Source of the DNA: Malachius bipustulatus
Taxonomy: Eukaryota; Arthropoda; Insecta; Coleoptera; Melyridae
DNA length: 64,000 nt
NCBI GenBank assembly: GCA_910589415.1
Contig: OU342634.1
Span: 1,178,001-1,242,000, forward strand
Reading direction: 5' to 3'
Position numbers and translations under genes: made by a program. Position 1 is the first letter of the stretch. Each line of letters begins with the position of its first letter. Below the pieces are notes generated by a model. It did no database searches, was not told the origin of the DNA, and saw only the letters and a list, made by a program, of their open reading frames with translations. Below are positions 22,103 through 33,523 of this stretch, one piece after another.

Positions 22103-25100
22103 ATGAATATGGAAAAGGAAAATGGTAACACGTTTACGGTGCAGGGGAGGGATACCCCAGTACCGGTCGGGGATGGGAGTGAGCGAGCAGGCTCCCGCCG
22201 ACCGTCGTCTAGCGACTGACCAGTCGCCACGGTGGAAAACCAGGCCGTGGACTACAGCTTAAATACTGGAGGAGACCAGACGGGTCTACGAGAAGGTGAA
22301 AAGGGTAGCACAGAGCCCCCTGCAATATCACCCATAACACCGACGTCCGGCGGAGGAGCGGAAGGCTTCTTCTCGCCGGGTGACGAGAAATGGGCGAAGG
22401 AGGAGGGGTTTCATAGCTTCCTTTACCAGCTGAGTTCCCCAGAATAGGATCATATGGAACTGGAGACCGAGGAAAAGGAGAACCCGGAACCAAAGGTTAG
22501 CGGGACCAAATCAAAGAAAATGAGGCCACCCACTAAGGGTATGACATTTGATATGCTGATGGACCAACAGATGGAAACCGAGATCTCCCTGGAGAGGATC
22601 ACCCCTCCGAGAACCTTCTCGGATGGTGACCTCACCATCACTGCCCGATATCCCATCTTGGATTAGCATAAAAAATCTGGGGTCAGACTACTGATGGGGC
22701 CCAAACAACGAGAAAGGAGTTGATGACGAGACGGTGACGAGATAAAGGACGCAAAGGGACATGTCTGGGAAGCCCTCCGAGACAGAGTGATAGTCTTACC
22801 CTGCACGGGGGAGCTCAAAAGTGACAATAAGGAGACTGCCAGAGCAATAGGCAGGTTCGGTGAAACCGACCTGCTAAACAAAACAGGGAGATTTCCCGGC
22901 TCCCGCGAGCGATACATACCACCAGCTTCCCCAAAGATGACGGCACTTATGATAAGGAGGAAAGGGAAATATGCTATCCCGTAGTCGCCAACTCCGGGAA
23001 AATCGAAGACGCGGAGGACGACGACATCTTCAGGGCCTTCATGGTCCTGAGGTTCCACGCGCTCCGAAATAGAAAGAAAATCATCGCCATCCCAACGCCA
23101 GAGCATCCAAACGGAACGCTGGAGAGGATTGCGAGATATGTTTTCTCCGACGGAAGAGTGGGGGTGGAAAGTTTCACCCCCGAAAACACAGAGACATACG
23201 CAAATAAGACCAGACAGAAAAAAAATCGAGAGCCCGCACCAACATGGCTACGGGGTTGGGCAGCAGAGCAGAAAGGAAAGATGCAATCAAAATCTCCCTG
23301 GGTGCGAAACCGTATGCATAAGTCCTGGGAGACTTAAAAAAGGGAACTCCATTTGGACCACTGGGGGTGAGAGTCGATACGGTAAGGAAGACAAGAGGAG
23401 GTACTACTGACAATAAAGGAAGATAGGGAAGACAAATTAAAGTCCCTACAGACGGAAATCACTACCAAGCTTCCCGGGGTAAACGCCGACATCCTTACCG
23501 ACAGGAAAATGGTTCACGTTAAAGGGTTAGAGATAACGGCCACAAGGGAGGAAGTAAAGTCCCAAATCGTCAAACGTTTGGGGATCGATCCGGTCGAGGT
23601 TGAGGTCGTTAACATCCGCGCAGCTACGGGGACAGACAGAATGTAACCGTGAAGCTGCCCTCGAAGTGGGCTAAGGAAATCTGCAGCATCGGCGTGCTGC
23701 AGATAGGATGGGCTCTAGGCATGGTTGTAGAAAGAACCAAGGCCAACAAGTCCCAAGTAGCATCAGAGGGTACAACCACCTTCTGTTTTTATACAGGAAC
23801 TTTGAGAAAGTGATTATCACTTATTTTCCACTAAATTTAAAACTTTACAGTAGAAAAAACTGTATATCCTATATTCATAGTGGTAATCACGGTGCATTCA
23901 TACCAGCGTGGCCACTTGATAGTTTCATAACATCTTAGTACTACTTTAGGTGCTCAAAACGCTATTTTTCCTCCTAATAACCACTTGAAAGTTCTACAAC
24001 TATGAAGTGGAAAGTGAAAGCTGCAGTCACCAACAAAGACAACTAAAATATCACTTAAAAGTGGCGACAGCTTTGAAGTGATAATATTAAGTGGCCGCAT
24101 CGTTCTCAAAACTTCTGTAATATCTTTGAAGATTCATCACACTCTAGTGGCATGCAGCACCGATCATCACAATTCTGCCACCAAGAAAAGTAACTTTGAT
24201 AAGTTGAATAAGATTTGAGCCACCAAAATGTGGCAAGAACTTGCGAAAATAACTTTTAAGAAAAAATAACCTACTGGTGACTGTTTAGGGTTAGAATCAG
24301 ACTAAGTAGGGTTAGGTAGGTATATTGTAGAAAAGTGCCAGTGTTGGTTTCAAAATCCTTTTCAACATTATTATAATAATGGATAATAAAATCTCAGGCA
24401 AGAAAAGGAGTTTTCGACATTCAACAACGTTTTATAGAAAATAAAAACAACAGTTGGAAAATACATCGGTTAAAATGGTGGTCTTGTAAACAAACCACGA
24501 TCACCTAAACAATTTCAACCATCATGTAGTATTTCGACCATTCATTTCGTTTATTTAAAGTAGAACACGGAGAACCTAAACTTACCTATACCTACGTAAA
24601 TTCTTTTCATTCATTTTTCAGTTCCATTATTATCAACGACAGTAGGTAATTATTATAGGTAGGTACTATTGCAAATAAATTGGAAATCAAGGTGGCTTCC
24701 TATAGTGACAGAATGGCTTAAATAACTGTTCGAAATCACTTTCATGTGACGAAGAAATCGTTTGGCTTGTTCTTTAGTTCATATACCTAGTTCCCTTGGC
24801 CACTTGTTATTCGAAAGCCACCTAGAAGTGAAATATTTTCAGTTTTGCCACTACGGTTTGAATGATGAACCCTTTATAGTCGTAAAATGTGACAAACGCC
24901 ACTTATAAGTTATATTCTCCTAAGGCGGCCATATTTACGGATAACCCTCTTGCCGCCATTACCGCAAAGATTATGTAAACGATCTGATAAATAGTAAATT
25001 TTGATCAATATGTCACAGAATTTAAAAAAAATTGCTTTTGCGTTTCTTGTAAGTAATATTTATCGATAAAAAATAACTTCTTGCCGCAGACAGCTTATCA

Positions 25101-25899
25101 CACACTAACCGTACGTGAAATTACGTTTCAAGTTTTTTTTTAAATGTCGTTTTTATGGCGGCGCTTAGTAAGATTTCGATTTATTACATAAATGTTTCAC
25201 AATAAAGTTGCGTTCGTTTGTAATTTGTTGGGCGAGTGCAGCCGCACGCTCCTCCGCAATAATTTTTTTACCTATGTAGATTCAAGGATTAGTTGAGTTC
25301 TTCATTTTCCATGCCGTCCCGATCTTGTTTTGTTTAGCAAGACTAGAAATATGATAGGAATAGGAAGGTAAAAATATGACATTGCGGCTGTAAGACAGAG
25401 ATCGAAAATCCAACAACAACTAGTATGTGCGCGGACTGCGCGAAGATACAAGGGATAGAGCCCGCCACCATATATCCACGGTGTGGCCACGTGACCGTGA
25501 TGTGGCCAAACCGTGGCACGGTCAGATCTAATCACGTCGCCGGAACTAGATAACCACTTAAAAATTGTTCCCCATTTTAGTGGTAACCACGTAATAGAAC
25601 CGTTGCTTTCATGTGGCCACCACTCTTGGCGGGAACTTTTAATGTTTCTTCTGCAGTGGCCCTCACGTTGTCTCCACTAAAAATGTTACTTGGGGTGTTT
25701 TAGATGTTAGATGGTGCGCCACAGCAGGGCTGAACGCAAAGGACCCGACCGCTCTATCCTCTGCATGAGGTGCGGTAAGAGGAGACATCAGGTCAGAGAC
25801 TGCACTGATGTGGCATACTGCCTAACATGCCAGGAGAGCGGACACATGACTAGGGCGAGGGGATGTACTGGAGGACCACACCACCAGAAAACCCAATGA
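22103..25899 (+). pseudogene. ORF1 (Gag-like) of LINE copy C, with stops and N2 insertion
   Basis: The ATG at 22103 opens MNMEKENGNTF. The first in-frame stop is TGA at 22220, probably a decayed CGA. Later pieces show GFFSPGDEKW (compare the basic-acidic N-terminus of copy D), KGHVWEALRDRVIVLPC (compare KGHVWEAPEDRAIALPC of copy E), RKKIIAIPTP, and a piece at 23409-23645 (HVKGLEITATREEVK) equivalent to IIKGLDLLSTKEEIR of copy D. N2 interrupts between the codons for N-K and C-F-R-C, the first zinc knuckle. The knuckles resume at 25697 (CFRC, CMRCGKRRH, CLTCQESGHMTRARGC). The stop codon overlaps the ORF2 start as ATGA (25896-25899). Confidence 0.75.
23752..25694. mobile_element. DNA transposon N2, TIR CCCAAGTARCAT, 2-bp TSD
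   Basis: Left end CCCAAGTAGCAT; right end reversed CCCAAGTAACATTTTTAG. These are the same ends as N1 with T for C at position 7. GT flanks both sides (23750-23751, 25695-25696). Removing the element and one GT restores ...NKCFRC in the host LINE, so the 2-bp duplication is secure. The 1943-bp interior has no transposase frame. It is filled with CCACT/AGTGG cores on both strands in both halves (for example GTGGCCACTT near 23909 and 24798, AACCACTTAAAA near 25552). N1 carries a different microrepeat, although the ends are shared. Confidence 0.85.
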
Positions 25900-28672
25900 C
25901 CCACGCAATTATAACAAGATCTGCAGCCAACCTAAACGTGCTGCAGATAAACACTGACAGAGTTAGATCGGCACACGATCTGGCTCTGAAGAAGGCAAGG
26001 GACATGCGAGCGGACATCTTGCTCATGGCGGAGCCGAACAGGAGAGCCACGCGCGACAGCGGGTGGCTGCTTGACTCGGTTACCGATGCGGCGATAAAGG
26101 TGCTCAACAAAAATTTGGACATCAGCAAATCGGGCGGAAGAGAGGGGTTTGTATACGTGGAGGTAGACGGCGTCCACGTGTACAACTGCTACTTCTCACT
26201 AAACAAGAGCTTAGAACATTTCGAAAACTTCTTGCAGCGCCATGGAGACCGCGTCGAGAGAGAGACGTGCGTTATATGCGAAGATTTTAGCGCAAAATCC
26301 CAAATGTGGGGAGGACCAGCCCAGGACAGGAGAGGAGACATTTTCTGTTCCTGGATGGTGGCCATGGACCTACGGACTGTCAACCATGGGGGCATGCCTA
26401 CTTTCGTCAGGGGAAGACAGAAATCCTTTTTGGACCTCACAATTGCTGGATCAAGGCATGACCTCGTGGAGAACTGAGAAGTTCTGGGCGACGAAACCAT
26501 GAGCCATCACCAGTACTTGTCCTTCGGGATCCAATCCACGCGGAGCAGAGCCAGGGCTGATAACCTGGGCTGATAACAGTAACAATTAACTACGAAGAAA
26601 TGGCAGAAAACCTGCGGAGGCTGCTGGCACAGGAAACCATGCGAGACACACCGGAAGGGGTTGGCGACCGGATTAAAACAGCGCAGGATGAAGCAGTCGT
26701 CCGGAGATACGTTAAGCGAGGCAACACAAAATGGTGGACGGAGGAGCTAGAGGAGGCACGTAGAAAGTGCACAATATTGCGTAGGAGACTCCAAAACTCC
26801 AGAAGAGCGCGCACATCAACACTCAGCCGCGACACGGAGGAGTCTGATTACAAGGATATGAAGAAAACAGCTCAAAAACGCCATACGGCAGGCGAAAAGA
26901 GCGAGGTGGGCAAGGGTTTGCGAGGAGCTCGATAACCATATCTGGGACGAAGGGTTCCAAATTGTAAAAAAGCAGCTGGCGAACGCGCCTCCCCCCTTCA
27001 TACAAAGGGGCGAAGCCAGGCTGCGCATACTAAATAAACTCTTCCCACAACAGCAGACCCACATAGCAAGGCACCTCCCAGTGCGGGCAATTCCCCCCAT
27101 TACTCTGCAGGAACTTGAGGTCGCGGTCAAACGCATGAAGACTCGTAAGGCCTCTAGACCCGACGGAATTACTCCCGAATCTGTCAGAGTGGCATCCGTC
27201 GTTCACCCGGATACCCTCCGGAACCTGTTCAACGCGCTCCTCGAGGAGGGCCGCTTCCCTGACACCTGGAAGGAGGCAAAGGTTGTCCTCATCTGGAACG
27301 GCAAAGGTGATACCCAAGAGGCAAAATCTTACAGGCCGATCTGCCTCATCAACACAATGAGCAAGCTCTTCGAGAGACTCATTCTTAACAGTATGAATTA
27401 GGAGATAGAGGAGAGGCAGAGCATCAGCTCCAGGCAGTTCGGATTCCGCAGTGTGTGCTCGACAACGAACGCAGTCCAGCGCGTTATGGACGATATAAGG
27501 GCTCCGAGCGGACGTAGGCAACGGTGCGGTGGTCACCCTGGACGTAGGCAACGCCTTAAACACCGCCTCGTGGGACAAGATATTAACAGCGATGGCTAAT
27601 ATCCTCCTTTCAGCCTACCTGATATGGATAGTGGGCTCATAATTATCAGATAAGGCAAAGATAGAGAGCGGGAAAAGACTCTCAGTCACGGGTGGGGTCC
27701 CGCAGGGATCAATCCTGGGCCCCACACTGTGGAAGATCATGTATGATGGGGTACTCCGGCTGGCTATGCCGCCGGATTTAAGCATGGTGGCATATGCGGA
27801 CGACCTCATACTGATCGTTAAGGGCAAGGACGCGTACAGGAGATTGAGACGAGGGGAAACGAGGCGGTGTCCAGGCTGTCGCGCTGGATGCGGGAGACCG
27901 GACTCCGGCTGGTTCCTGAAAAAACCCCGGCAGCGATGTTCACCAACTCTTGGAAGAAACGGGAACTTGAGTTTAGGGTGTGCGGGCTGAGGATTCAGGC
28001 CGCCAAATTCTTAAAATACCTTGGAGTCACCCTGGACAGGATGCTGGTGTTCGGAGAACACATTCGCGAAGCGACGGCGAGGGCTTGCCGTGCCTGGAAG
28101 GGGATCAGCGGGCTCATGCCTAGTGTGGGAGGATCTGCGGCGAACAGAAGAAGAGTTCTGGCCACCGCAGTTATGTCTGTCGCACTGTACGCGGCACCTG
28201 TTTGGAGAGGGACACTTATGATTAACAAATACAGGACCATGATTCGTGGCCTACAGAGGCCAATTGGACTGACCTCGAGCTATAGGACGGTCTCTGCAAA
28301 GGCCCCACAGGTGATAGTGGGAGTTTTGCCAATTGAGGAAACCGTCCGTATAAGGAGCGAGCAATTCTACACGAGAGATCGAAAGAAAACGGAATTACAA
28401 AAAGAAGCGAGAGCACGGTTGCAGGCCTCGTGGAACAGCACAACAAACGGGGCCTGGACATGAAGGCTGATCCCGATTCTGGGGGGGATGGATCGACCGG
28501 AAGTAGGGCGAGGCGGACTTCCACCTCACACAGTGCCTCTCGGGACATGGTGTGTTCGGGGAGTATCTCTGCCGAATAGGAAAGGCTGCAACACCGGAGT
28601 GCTGGTACTGTTCGGGGGGGGGGGGGGGGAGAATACTGTCGAGCACACCATATTTTACTGTCCCGATGGAGT
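25896..28672 (+). pseudogene. ORF2 (endonuclease-RT) of LINE copy C, broken
   Basis: The endonuclease at 25896-26540 has MAEPNRR, CEDFSAKS (GD replaced by ED) and SFLDLTI. A TGA at 26474 replaces an expected Trp codon, and the frame continues after it with SHHQYLSFG. The linker at 26600-26930 has TKWWTEELEEAR. RT begins near 27081. KASRPDG at about 27150 has Arg where PGPDG is expected. Further motifs are YRPICLINTMSKLFE, GGVPQGSILGP (27690) and an intact AYADD (about 27791). After a frame change the thumb and post-RT region read on (LGVTLDRMLVFG, SVALYAAPVWR) to a TGA at 28461. The C-terminal finger (CWYC ... EHTIFYC) is disrupted by a run of 16 G residues at 28614-28629. Confidence 0.8.
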
Positions 28673-28882
28673 ACCGATAGGAATGTTGTCGAATTGAAAA
28701 CAGGGGTAAAGGGGTAAAACTCGAGGCCGACACACTCCTCCGGTGGTGGTGACGTGTCAGACTGATGAGATGGAAATAACCATTGAAACATCGATGTCTC
28801 TGTCTTCACCCTATCATGAGGGCAAATATGTCGTTCAGAAAGCATTATTTTTCTTTAATAAACACGTCCTCGTAGGTACCTG
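28673..28882. other. Junction DNA between LINE copy C and an older LINE remnant
   Basis: No feature recognised. An AATAAA lies near 28857. Confidence 0.35.
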
Positions 28883-29578
28883 TTGAGGCAAGAGAGCAGG
28901 CGCCGCAACGACGTCTTCATCAATGAATCTGAAAATCCCACCAAAGCGGGATGGACCCTCATAAACAACCAATGCAAGTTAATAAACACTTCTCATAAAA
29001 TCTTAGAACTTGAGTACCGAAGCAAAGTGACGACTAATCCTGAAGGAATGGCAGATATGCCCAATTCCGTCTTTCTTTCAAATGACTCTCCCACATATAA
29101 CCATGCCCACGGATCCAACATGTCAACACGCGCCTCTTCTTCCTTCGTGTTTTCCGACGTCATCTCGGAAAATTATAGAAGTAGTTTCCAGGTTTAAAAC
29201 TAAGAATTCTTCGGGCTTGGACGAGATTGCTTTTGTGTGCATTGCCATAACAATATGTAGTTAAATTTTCATTTTTGAGCTAGTTGGCTGTTAAATAGCA
29301 TTCCTAACCTCCCCGAAAATTGCTCGGGGTGGAACGGAAGGCTATAAGCCATTATCAGAAATTTACAACAGCTCCTTTCAGACTGGTGTATTCCCCGAAG
29401 ATATCAAGGCAGCATTAGTTAAGCCCATTTTAAAAAAGGGCGACGTCAAAAACTTGACAACTACCGACCGATTAGAAAACTATCGGTATTTGATAAAATT
29501 CTTGAATCCCTTTGTCTCGCCTCGTGTTATTGACTTTCTAGACAAAACAGAGATCCTTTTTCTCTTGTAAAACTTTGG
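28883..29578 (+). pseudogene. CR1/Jockey-type LINE RT remnant
   Basis: The frame at 28883-29197 reads like the region just before RT in this type of LINE (RRRNDVFINESENPTKAGW, FVFSDVISE). It shifts to SRFKTKNSSGLDEIAF, the RT entry motif. From about 29340 two overlapping frames give PLSEIYNSSFQTGVFPEDIK, PILKKGD, NYR and RVIDFLDKTEI. The core with the catalytic aspartates is absent, and several frame changes occur. It is unrelated to the R1-clade copies, and the poor preservation suggests age. Clade assignment from so short a piece is tentative. Confidence 0.7.
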
Positions 29579-30237
29579 GATGACATTTGAGTCACGTTGG
29601 AAAAATTCCTAAAGTCGTATTGTTTCTACATGTGTCCGTTCAAAATTCTAAAGTAATCGTCCATGAGGCATGGATTCTAGTCGCAGTTTTCAATCTAGGG
29701 GGCTGAAATTTTTGTGGGAGTAAGATATCCATAAGCCGTGATTTGGTATTGCATTTGAGCAAAATCCAAAATGGTGGCCTTTGAATTTTATCAAAAATTG
29801 CTATTTCTTTAACCTATGTATAAGCAAGATAGAAAAAATAACTTTTAAACCAAATTAACAAGATTGGACGAAAATATTTGGAATTTGCTTTTTGAGATAA
29901 AATTTGCATTATTTTTATTATGTAAGTCAGTGGTTAGGTAGGTATCAGTGGTAGCGTGGGTAGGAAAATGGTAAAAATTGCTAAATTTATATAACCGTAA
30001 AAAATTTCAAAATGCAAATAAGAAAAATGGTGGAGATATTCGAATTACGTACTCACGAGTTTTATGAAGTCCAGGTTTACTTGTCGCTGCTCTTGATCCT
30101 GCACTCCTGCCCTCTTGTATTGAGGGGGAAAGGATACTGGAGAATTAGGATAAGTGCAAAGTGCTCTAATCACAAAAAAAAGGTCACCGACTCGAAGGAC
30201 TAACCCTTCACAAGTAGTATTATCTACTTAATTAGTT
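29579..30237. other. Gene-free AT-rich DNA
   Basis: I see nothing recognisable. The 63-codon frame at 30012-30203 has no known motif. Confidence 0.4.
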
Positions 30238-30241
30238 TTAA

Positions 30242-31001
30242 CCTTTAAGTGGTAAGGTGGAACGACTTACTCTTACGCCAACGCGGTGTCTCACAGGCAC
30301 GGAAGACATTAATGCATCATTGGGGGGCTATGCAATATTTTTGTGTTAATATATGCTTGTTATTTAATTTTTTGAATCTATAATAATCGGATACATTTGT
30401 GTTTAATTATTTTTTATTTGACAAAAAATAAAAAAATTCACTTTTAAAATAACAATCTCAAAAAATTAAGTTAAAATTCCTAGTCAACAGGTGGCAATAA
30501 AATATAATCAAATAATATTTGATTATATTTTTTTTCATTTTTTTTTATTTATGGCTGCAATAAACTGCATTATGTTACTTTCCGAGATGTGCAATAAATT
30601 GAAGCAAACGTAACTGCATAGTTCTTTTAGGAACGTGAAGAGGATAATAGAAAATATTGTTCTTTATGAGACAGTTATTTACTTCCTTTCGATGAATGAA
30701 AAGTTTATACAAAGCAATATTTATGTTTGCTTTACCCACAATTCGGTGTAATTAATCATAAAAATAAAGTATTCTTTACGGTAACCCGGTGTCTGCCAGA
30801 CACAGAACAGGACATGCTATACTTAAAAAATTTATTACTCGCTTCCTGTGTGCCCAAAAATTATGAAATTTTGGCTTTAGTTTCCTAAAGGTACAGTGAA
30901 AGAATACACGAACGGAAAAAATTATTTCAAAAGTAATAACAAAAATATAGCACATTGAAAATGTGTCAGTGTCTGAGAGACACCGCGTTACCACTTAAAG
31001 G
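30242..31001. mobile_element. piggyBac-type MITE at exact TTAA sites
   Basis: TTAA (30238-30241) then CCTTTAAGTGGTAA on the left, and TTACCACTTAAAGG then TTAA (31002-31005) on the right, give a 14-bp perfect inverted repeat between TTAA duplications. TTAA targets and CCY-starting repeats are hallmarks of piggyBac elements. A second motif, CGCGGTGTCTC, occurs about 35 bp inside the left end and directly inside the right end, with a related GGTGTCTGCCAGACAC near 30789. This resembles the asymmetric subterminal repeats of the superfamily. The 760-bp interior is AT-rich with no transposase. Confidence 0.85.
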
Positions 31002-31005
31002 TTAA

Positions 31006-31328
31006 TTTTCGCCGCGGTCCGCTTTAACTTTTTTCCCGACGTATTCAAAAGGTTTTCAAAAATGCAGTGCTGCTTATCAACTTTCGTTGTTTTCCGCAAG
31101 GTGAACAATGAAGATGCCGTGTTTCCGCGCTCATTCTCAATATAAAATTAAAACTGCCCAAACAGCCTTCTTTAAATAAAGTTACCCAATGAAGTGCATA
31201 GAAAAATGGACACAAATATTAAATTTTTACAATTTTTTTGTTTTGATAAATTTAAAAATACATTTTATGGCACGCTCTCAAACGAATTGGAATAAAATTT
31301 TCACAGTAGGTAAACCACTAACAGCCAA
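31006..31328. other. Gene-free spacer
   Basis: No gene or repeat end is seen in this stretch. Confidence 0.4.
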
Positions 31329-31330
31329 TA

Positions 31331-31531
31331 TTATAAAGGCTCATTAAGTTAACGGGCAGATATCTGTGATCGTTTTTGAAGCTAATATCGACGTCAAATA
31401 ACTTTTATTAACATTTTTGTAATTACTTTCATGTCAAGAATAGATAAATTAAAAAAATTTCCACTTGGACTCGATACCTTCTCCAGAAATGGCCACAGAA
31501 ATCTGCCCGTTAACTTAATGAGCCTTTATAA
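31331..31531. mobile_element. 201-bp TA MITE, TIR TTATAAAGGCTCATTAAG
   Basis: The arms at 31331-31368 and 31495-31531 pair over about 37 bp with few mismatches (core CATTAAGTTAACGGGCAGA). TA lies directly outside both ends (31329-31330, 31532-31533). Size and target fit a Tc1/mariner-type MITE. Confidence 0.85.
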
Positions 31532-31533
31532 TA

Positions 31534-32133
31534 CCCGCTGTTAGTACGCTAATATGACCTGACTGAAAAATTACAGACAGGCAATTTAAAAAGCGGTGAA
31601 AATATTCATAATTGAATCGCATAAAAATACACTATTTATGCATTTCATGCGGACTAAGGATTTTAAATTTGGTTTAAAGGTAGATTTCCAGTCAGTCGTT
31701 ATCTTATCCATCCTATACATGATTGGTGTATAAATACATATAAATACAAATTTTCCGGTATGGACAATAAGGTCCGCATCCTTTACAATTTTTAATGTTC
31801 CATGTACAATTCGTCCCTCCCCCCTAGAGGTTTTCGCCACTGAAGTGGCTTATTCAACTTCTGACCTTGTTATGTACACACCAACTTCTAAATCGATATC
31901 GCGTGCTTTAAAGCTTCACTGGCCGACAATTTTATTCGCAGTTACTGTATCCACTATCCGTTCTAGTGTTTAATAATTATTTTTCAATGGAACTGATCAC
32001 ACTGATCCATTAATATATGATTTCTTGATTCTGTAGATTTACTTTATTATTTTAGGTGTTAAATATTAAATTTAAATTAAAAAGTTAAAGGTAAGAATTA
32101 GCCTATTTTTCTTATTCAAATCTGCAGGTAGAT
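31534..32133. other. Gene-free DNA
   Basis: The minus frame at 31586-31840 (84 codons) has no recognised motif. Nothing else is supported. Confidence 0.4.
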
Positions 32134-32348
32134 AACATGATGTCATGGTACAACACGGTAGATGTAATTCAATGTTACATAAATGGAATTTAATACCAAG
32201 CGCTTCCTGTATTTGCGGACATCCTGAAGAATCCATCAATCACATTGTCAATGAATGTCCTTTAACCAAATTTTCTGGAGGTTTTCAAGCAATTCATGAA
32301 ATTTCCACCGAAACAATAGACTGGTTACAGAATTTGAAGCTCTTGTAA
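32134..32348 (+). pseudogene. C-terminal Cys-His end of a LINE ORF2
   Basis: The frame reads HKWNLIPSASCICGHPEESI, then NHIVNECPLTKF, and ends IDWLQNLKLL before a stop at 32346. This is the C-x-C-G-x(n)-H-I-x(n)-C-P finger followed by a W-L-x-x-L tail that closes ORF2 in a group of insect LINEs. It starts after an in-frame stop near 32125, so only the last 70 or so residues remain. No RT core is visible upstream. It does not match the R1-clade finger (CWYC...EHTVFVC), so it belongs to another LINE family. Confidence 0.65.
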
Positions 32349-32999
32349 ACAAAATCTACATTAACAGCCAGATAACCTCAGAAGGGCAAAATGATTGGAA
32401 TACTTCAAACCAATCTCAACAGGATGGTGTGTCTAGGTTTTTTAATGGGGTTTTCCCTAGACTATATCTCTCAAAGCAAATGCTTCACCATGATGTCAAC
32501 ATCGCATCAGAATATCCTACAGATCGTTCTTTTCCCCATGATCGACGAAACCAATCATATGTAATTTAATAAACTAAACAACATGTATCGTAAGACTGCA
32601 ATTTGTAATTTCAAACGAATATATATATATATATATGGTACAACGAATAAAGAAGATAATATAATTATATTGCGCAGCTTTTGAAGTAGGAAGCGGCAGT
32701 CAGATCCCTTATCTAACCACGAATAACAGCTCCATATTATGCTATTTTGCTTATTATAAGATCAATCGTAGAAGTAAACGGTGAAATTGAAATAATTAGA
32801 TAGGCGATTGAAATATATATTTGTATGACAGTGAAATACTTTAGATAATAGCGTTGTGCATATTGTCTAATTCAAATTAAAAGCTCAAAATTCGAATAAA
32901 TATTTTTCACAGTTTTTGGCTTTCTGAAATTTTTAAGGACGCTATCATATTTTGTACCATTATAGTTTTTATAGTAGGTATTTATGAGTCTTGATGAGA
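32349..32999. other. Gene-free DNA with an (AT)n microsatellite
   Basis: An AT dinucleotide run occupies 32619-32636. No gene is visible. Confidence 0.45.
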
Positions 33000-33125
33000 C
33001 TTTGTGGACTATATTACTAGATTTTGTGGGTTAATTGTCAATACCTCACGATCAAGATTAAATTCATCCTTTAATAAATTTTTGAATATTGATATTGATT
33101 AATATGATCAGCTGTCACGTCTTTC
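33000..33125 (+). repeat. Direct repeat copy 1 (partner 34238-34362)
   Basis: The two segments share TTTGTGGACT, ATTGTCAATA/CTTGTCAATA, AATATTGATATTGATTAAT and CAGCTGTCACGTCT in the same order and orientation, with substitutions and small indels. They flank the MITE at 33524-34137 and the RT scrap at 33121-33235. This could be two copies of one unknown element or a local duplication. Confidence 0.6.
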
Positions 33126-33235
33126 CACGGTACTCCACACGGTACCTTGAACACTGAAAGCAATGCTACTGGTCGATAGTTATTTGGTAAGGTTTTTTTG
33201 CCTTTCTTGGAAATAGGCTGGACCCGTGAACATTT
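33121..33235 (-). pseudogene. LINE RT fragment, minus strand
   Basis: Read from 33235 down, the frame gives QPISKKGKKTLPNNYRPVAL then LSVFK. This is the conserved KKGx...NYRPxxLLSxF block near the start of the fingers domain of Jockey/CR1/I-type RT. The open stretch is about 38 codons, with no flanking RT motifs in frame. It lies opposite in orientation to the other LINE remnants in the window. Confidence 0.7.
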
Positions 33236-33523
33236 TCAGCCGGAAGGAAATACAATTTAATCTTGAATATTCTCGATTTCTGACAATAGGAGTTTTACCT
33301 TTTCTAGTCGTAAACTAATCTTGTTAATTAATATTTTGAATCTAATTCTATCCCTTTAATTATTATTGATTGACACTAAAAAGGTGTTAAATTTAGTTAA
33401 AACTGGCCTTATTGTACCCACACCCCATTGAACCTGAACTTACTGTTATCACACATTATCACATAAGAATAATCGACTACTCAAATACAAATCGACAAGA
33501 ATATTAAAATTATCAATCAGCTA

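Larger units (their letters stand above)
21774..28672 (+). mobile_element. R1-clade LINE copy C (SART/TRAS-like), 3'-truncated, with transposon N2 inserted
   Basis: The 5' UTR starts GGTCCCTGGAAACGCCAC, the same as copy D after its TCAGG tract. It includes a shared CACCAG...CTGGTG hairpin and the GGGTACCTAGCTGAG block. ORF1 starts at 22103 and ORF2 at 25896. The copy stops after the C-terminal finger at about 28672 with no 3' UTR or poly(A). Removing N2 (1943 bp) leaves about 4.95 kb. It has higher GC content and richer coding similarity than the DNA around it. Confidence 0.85.
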
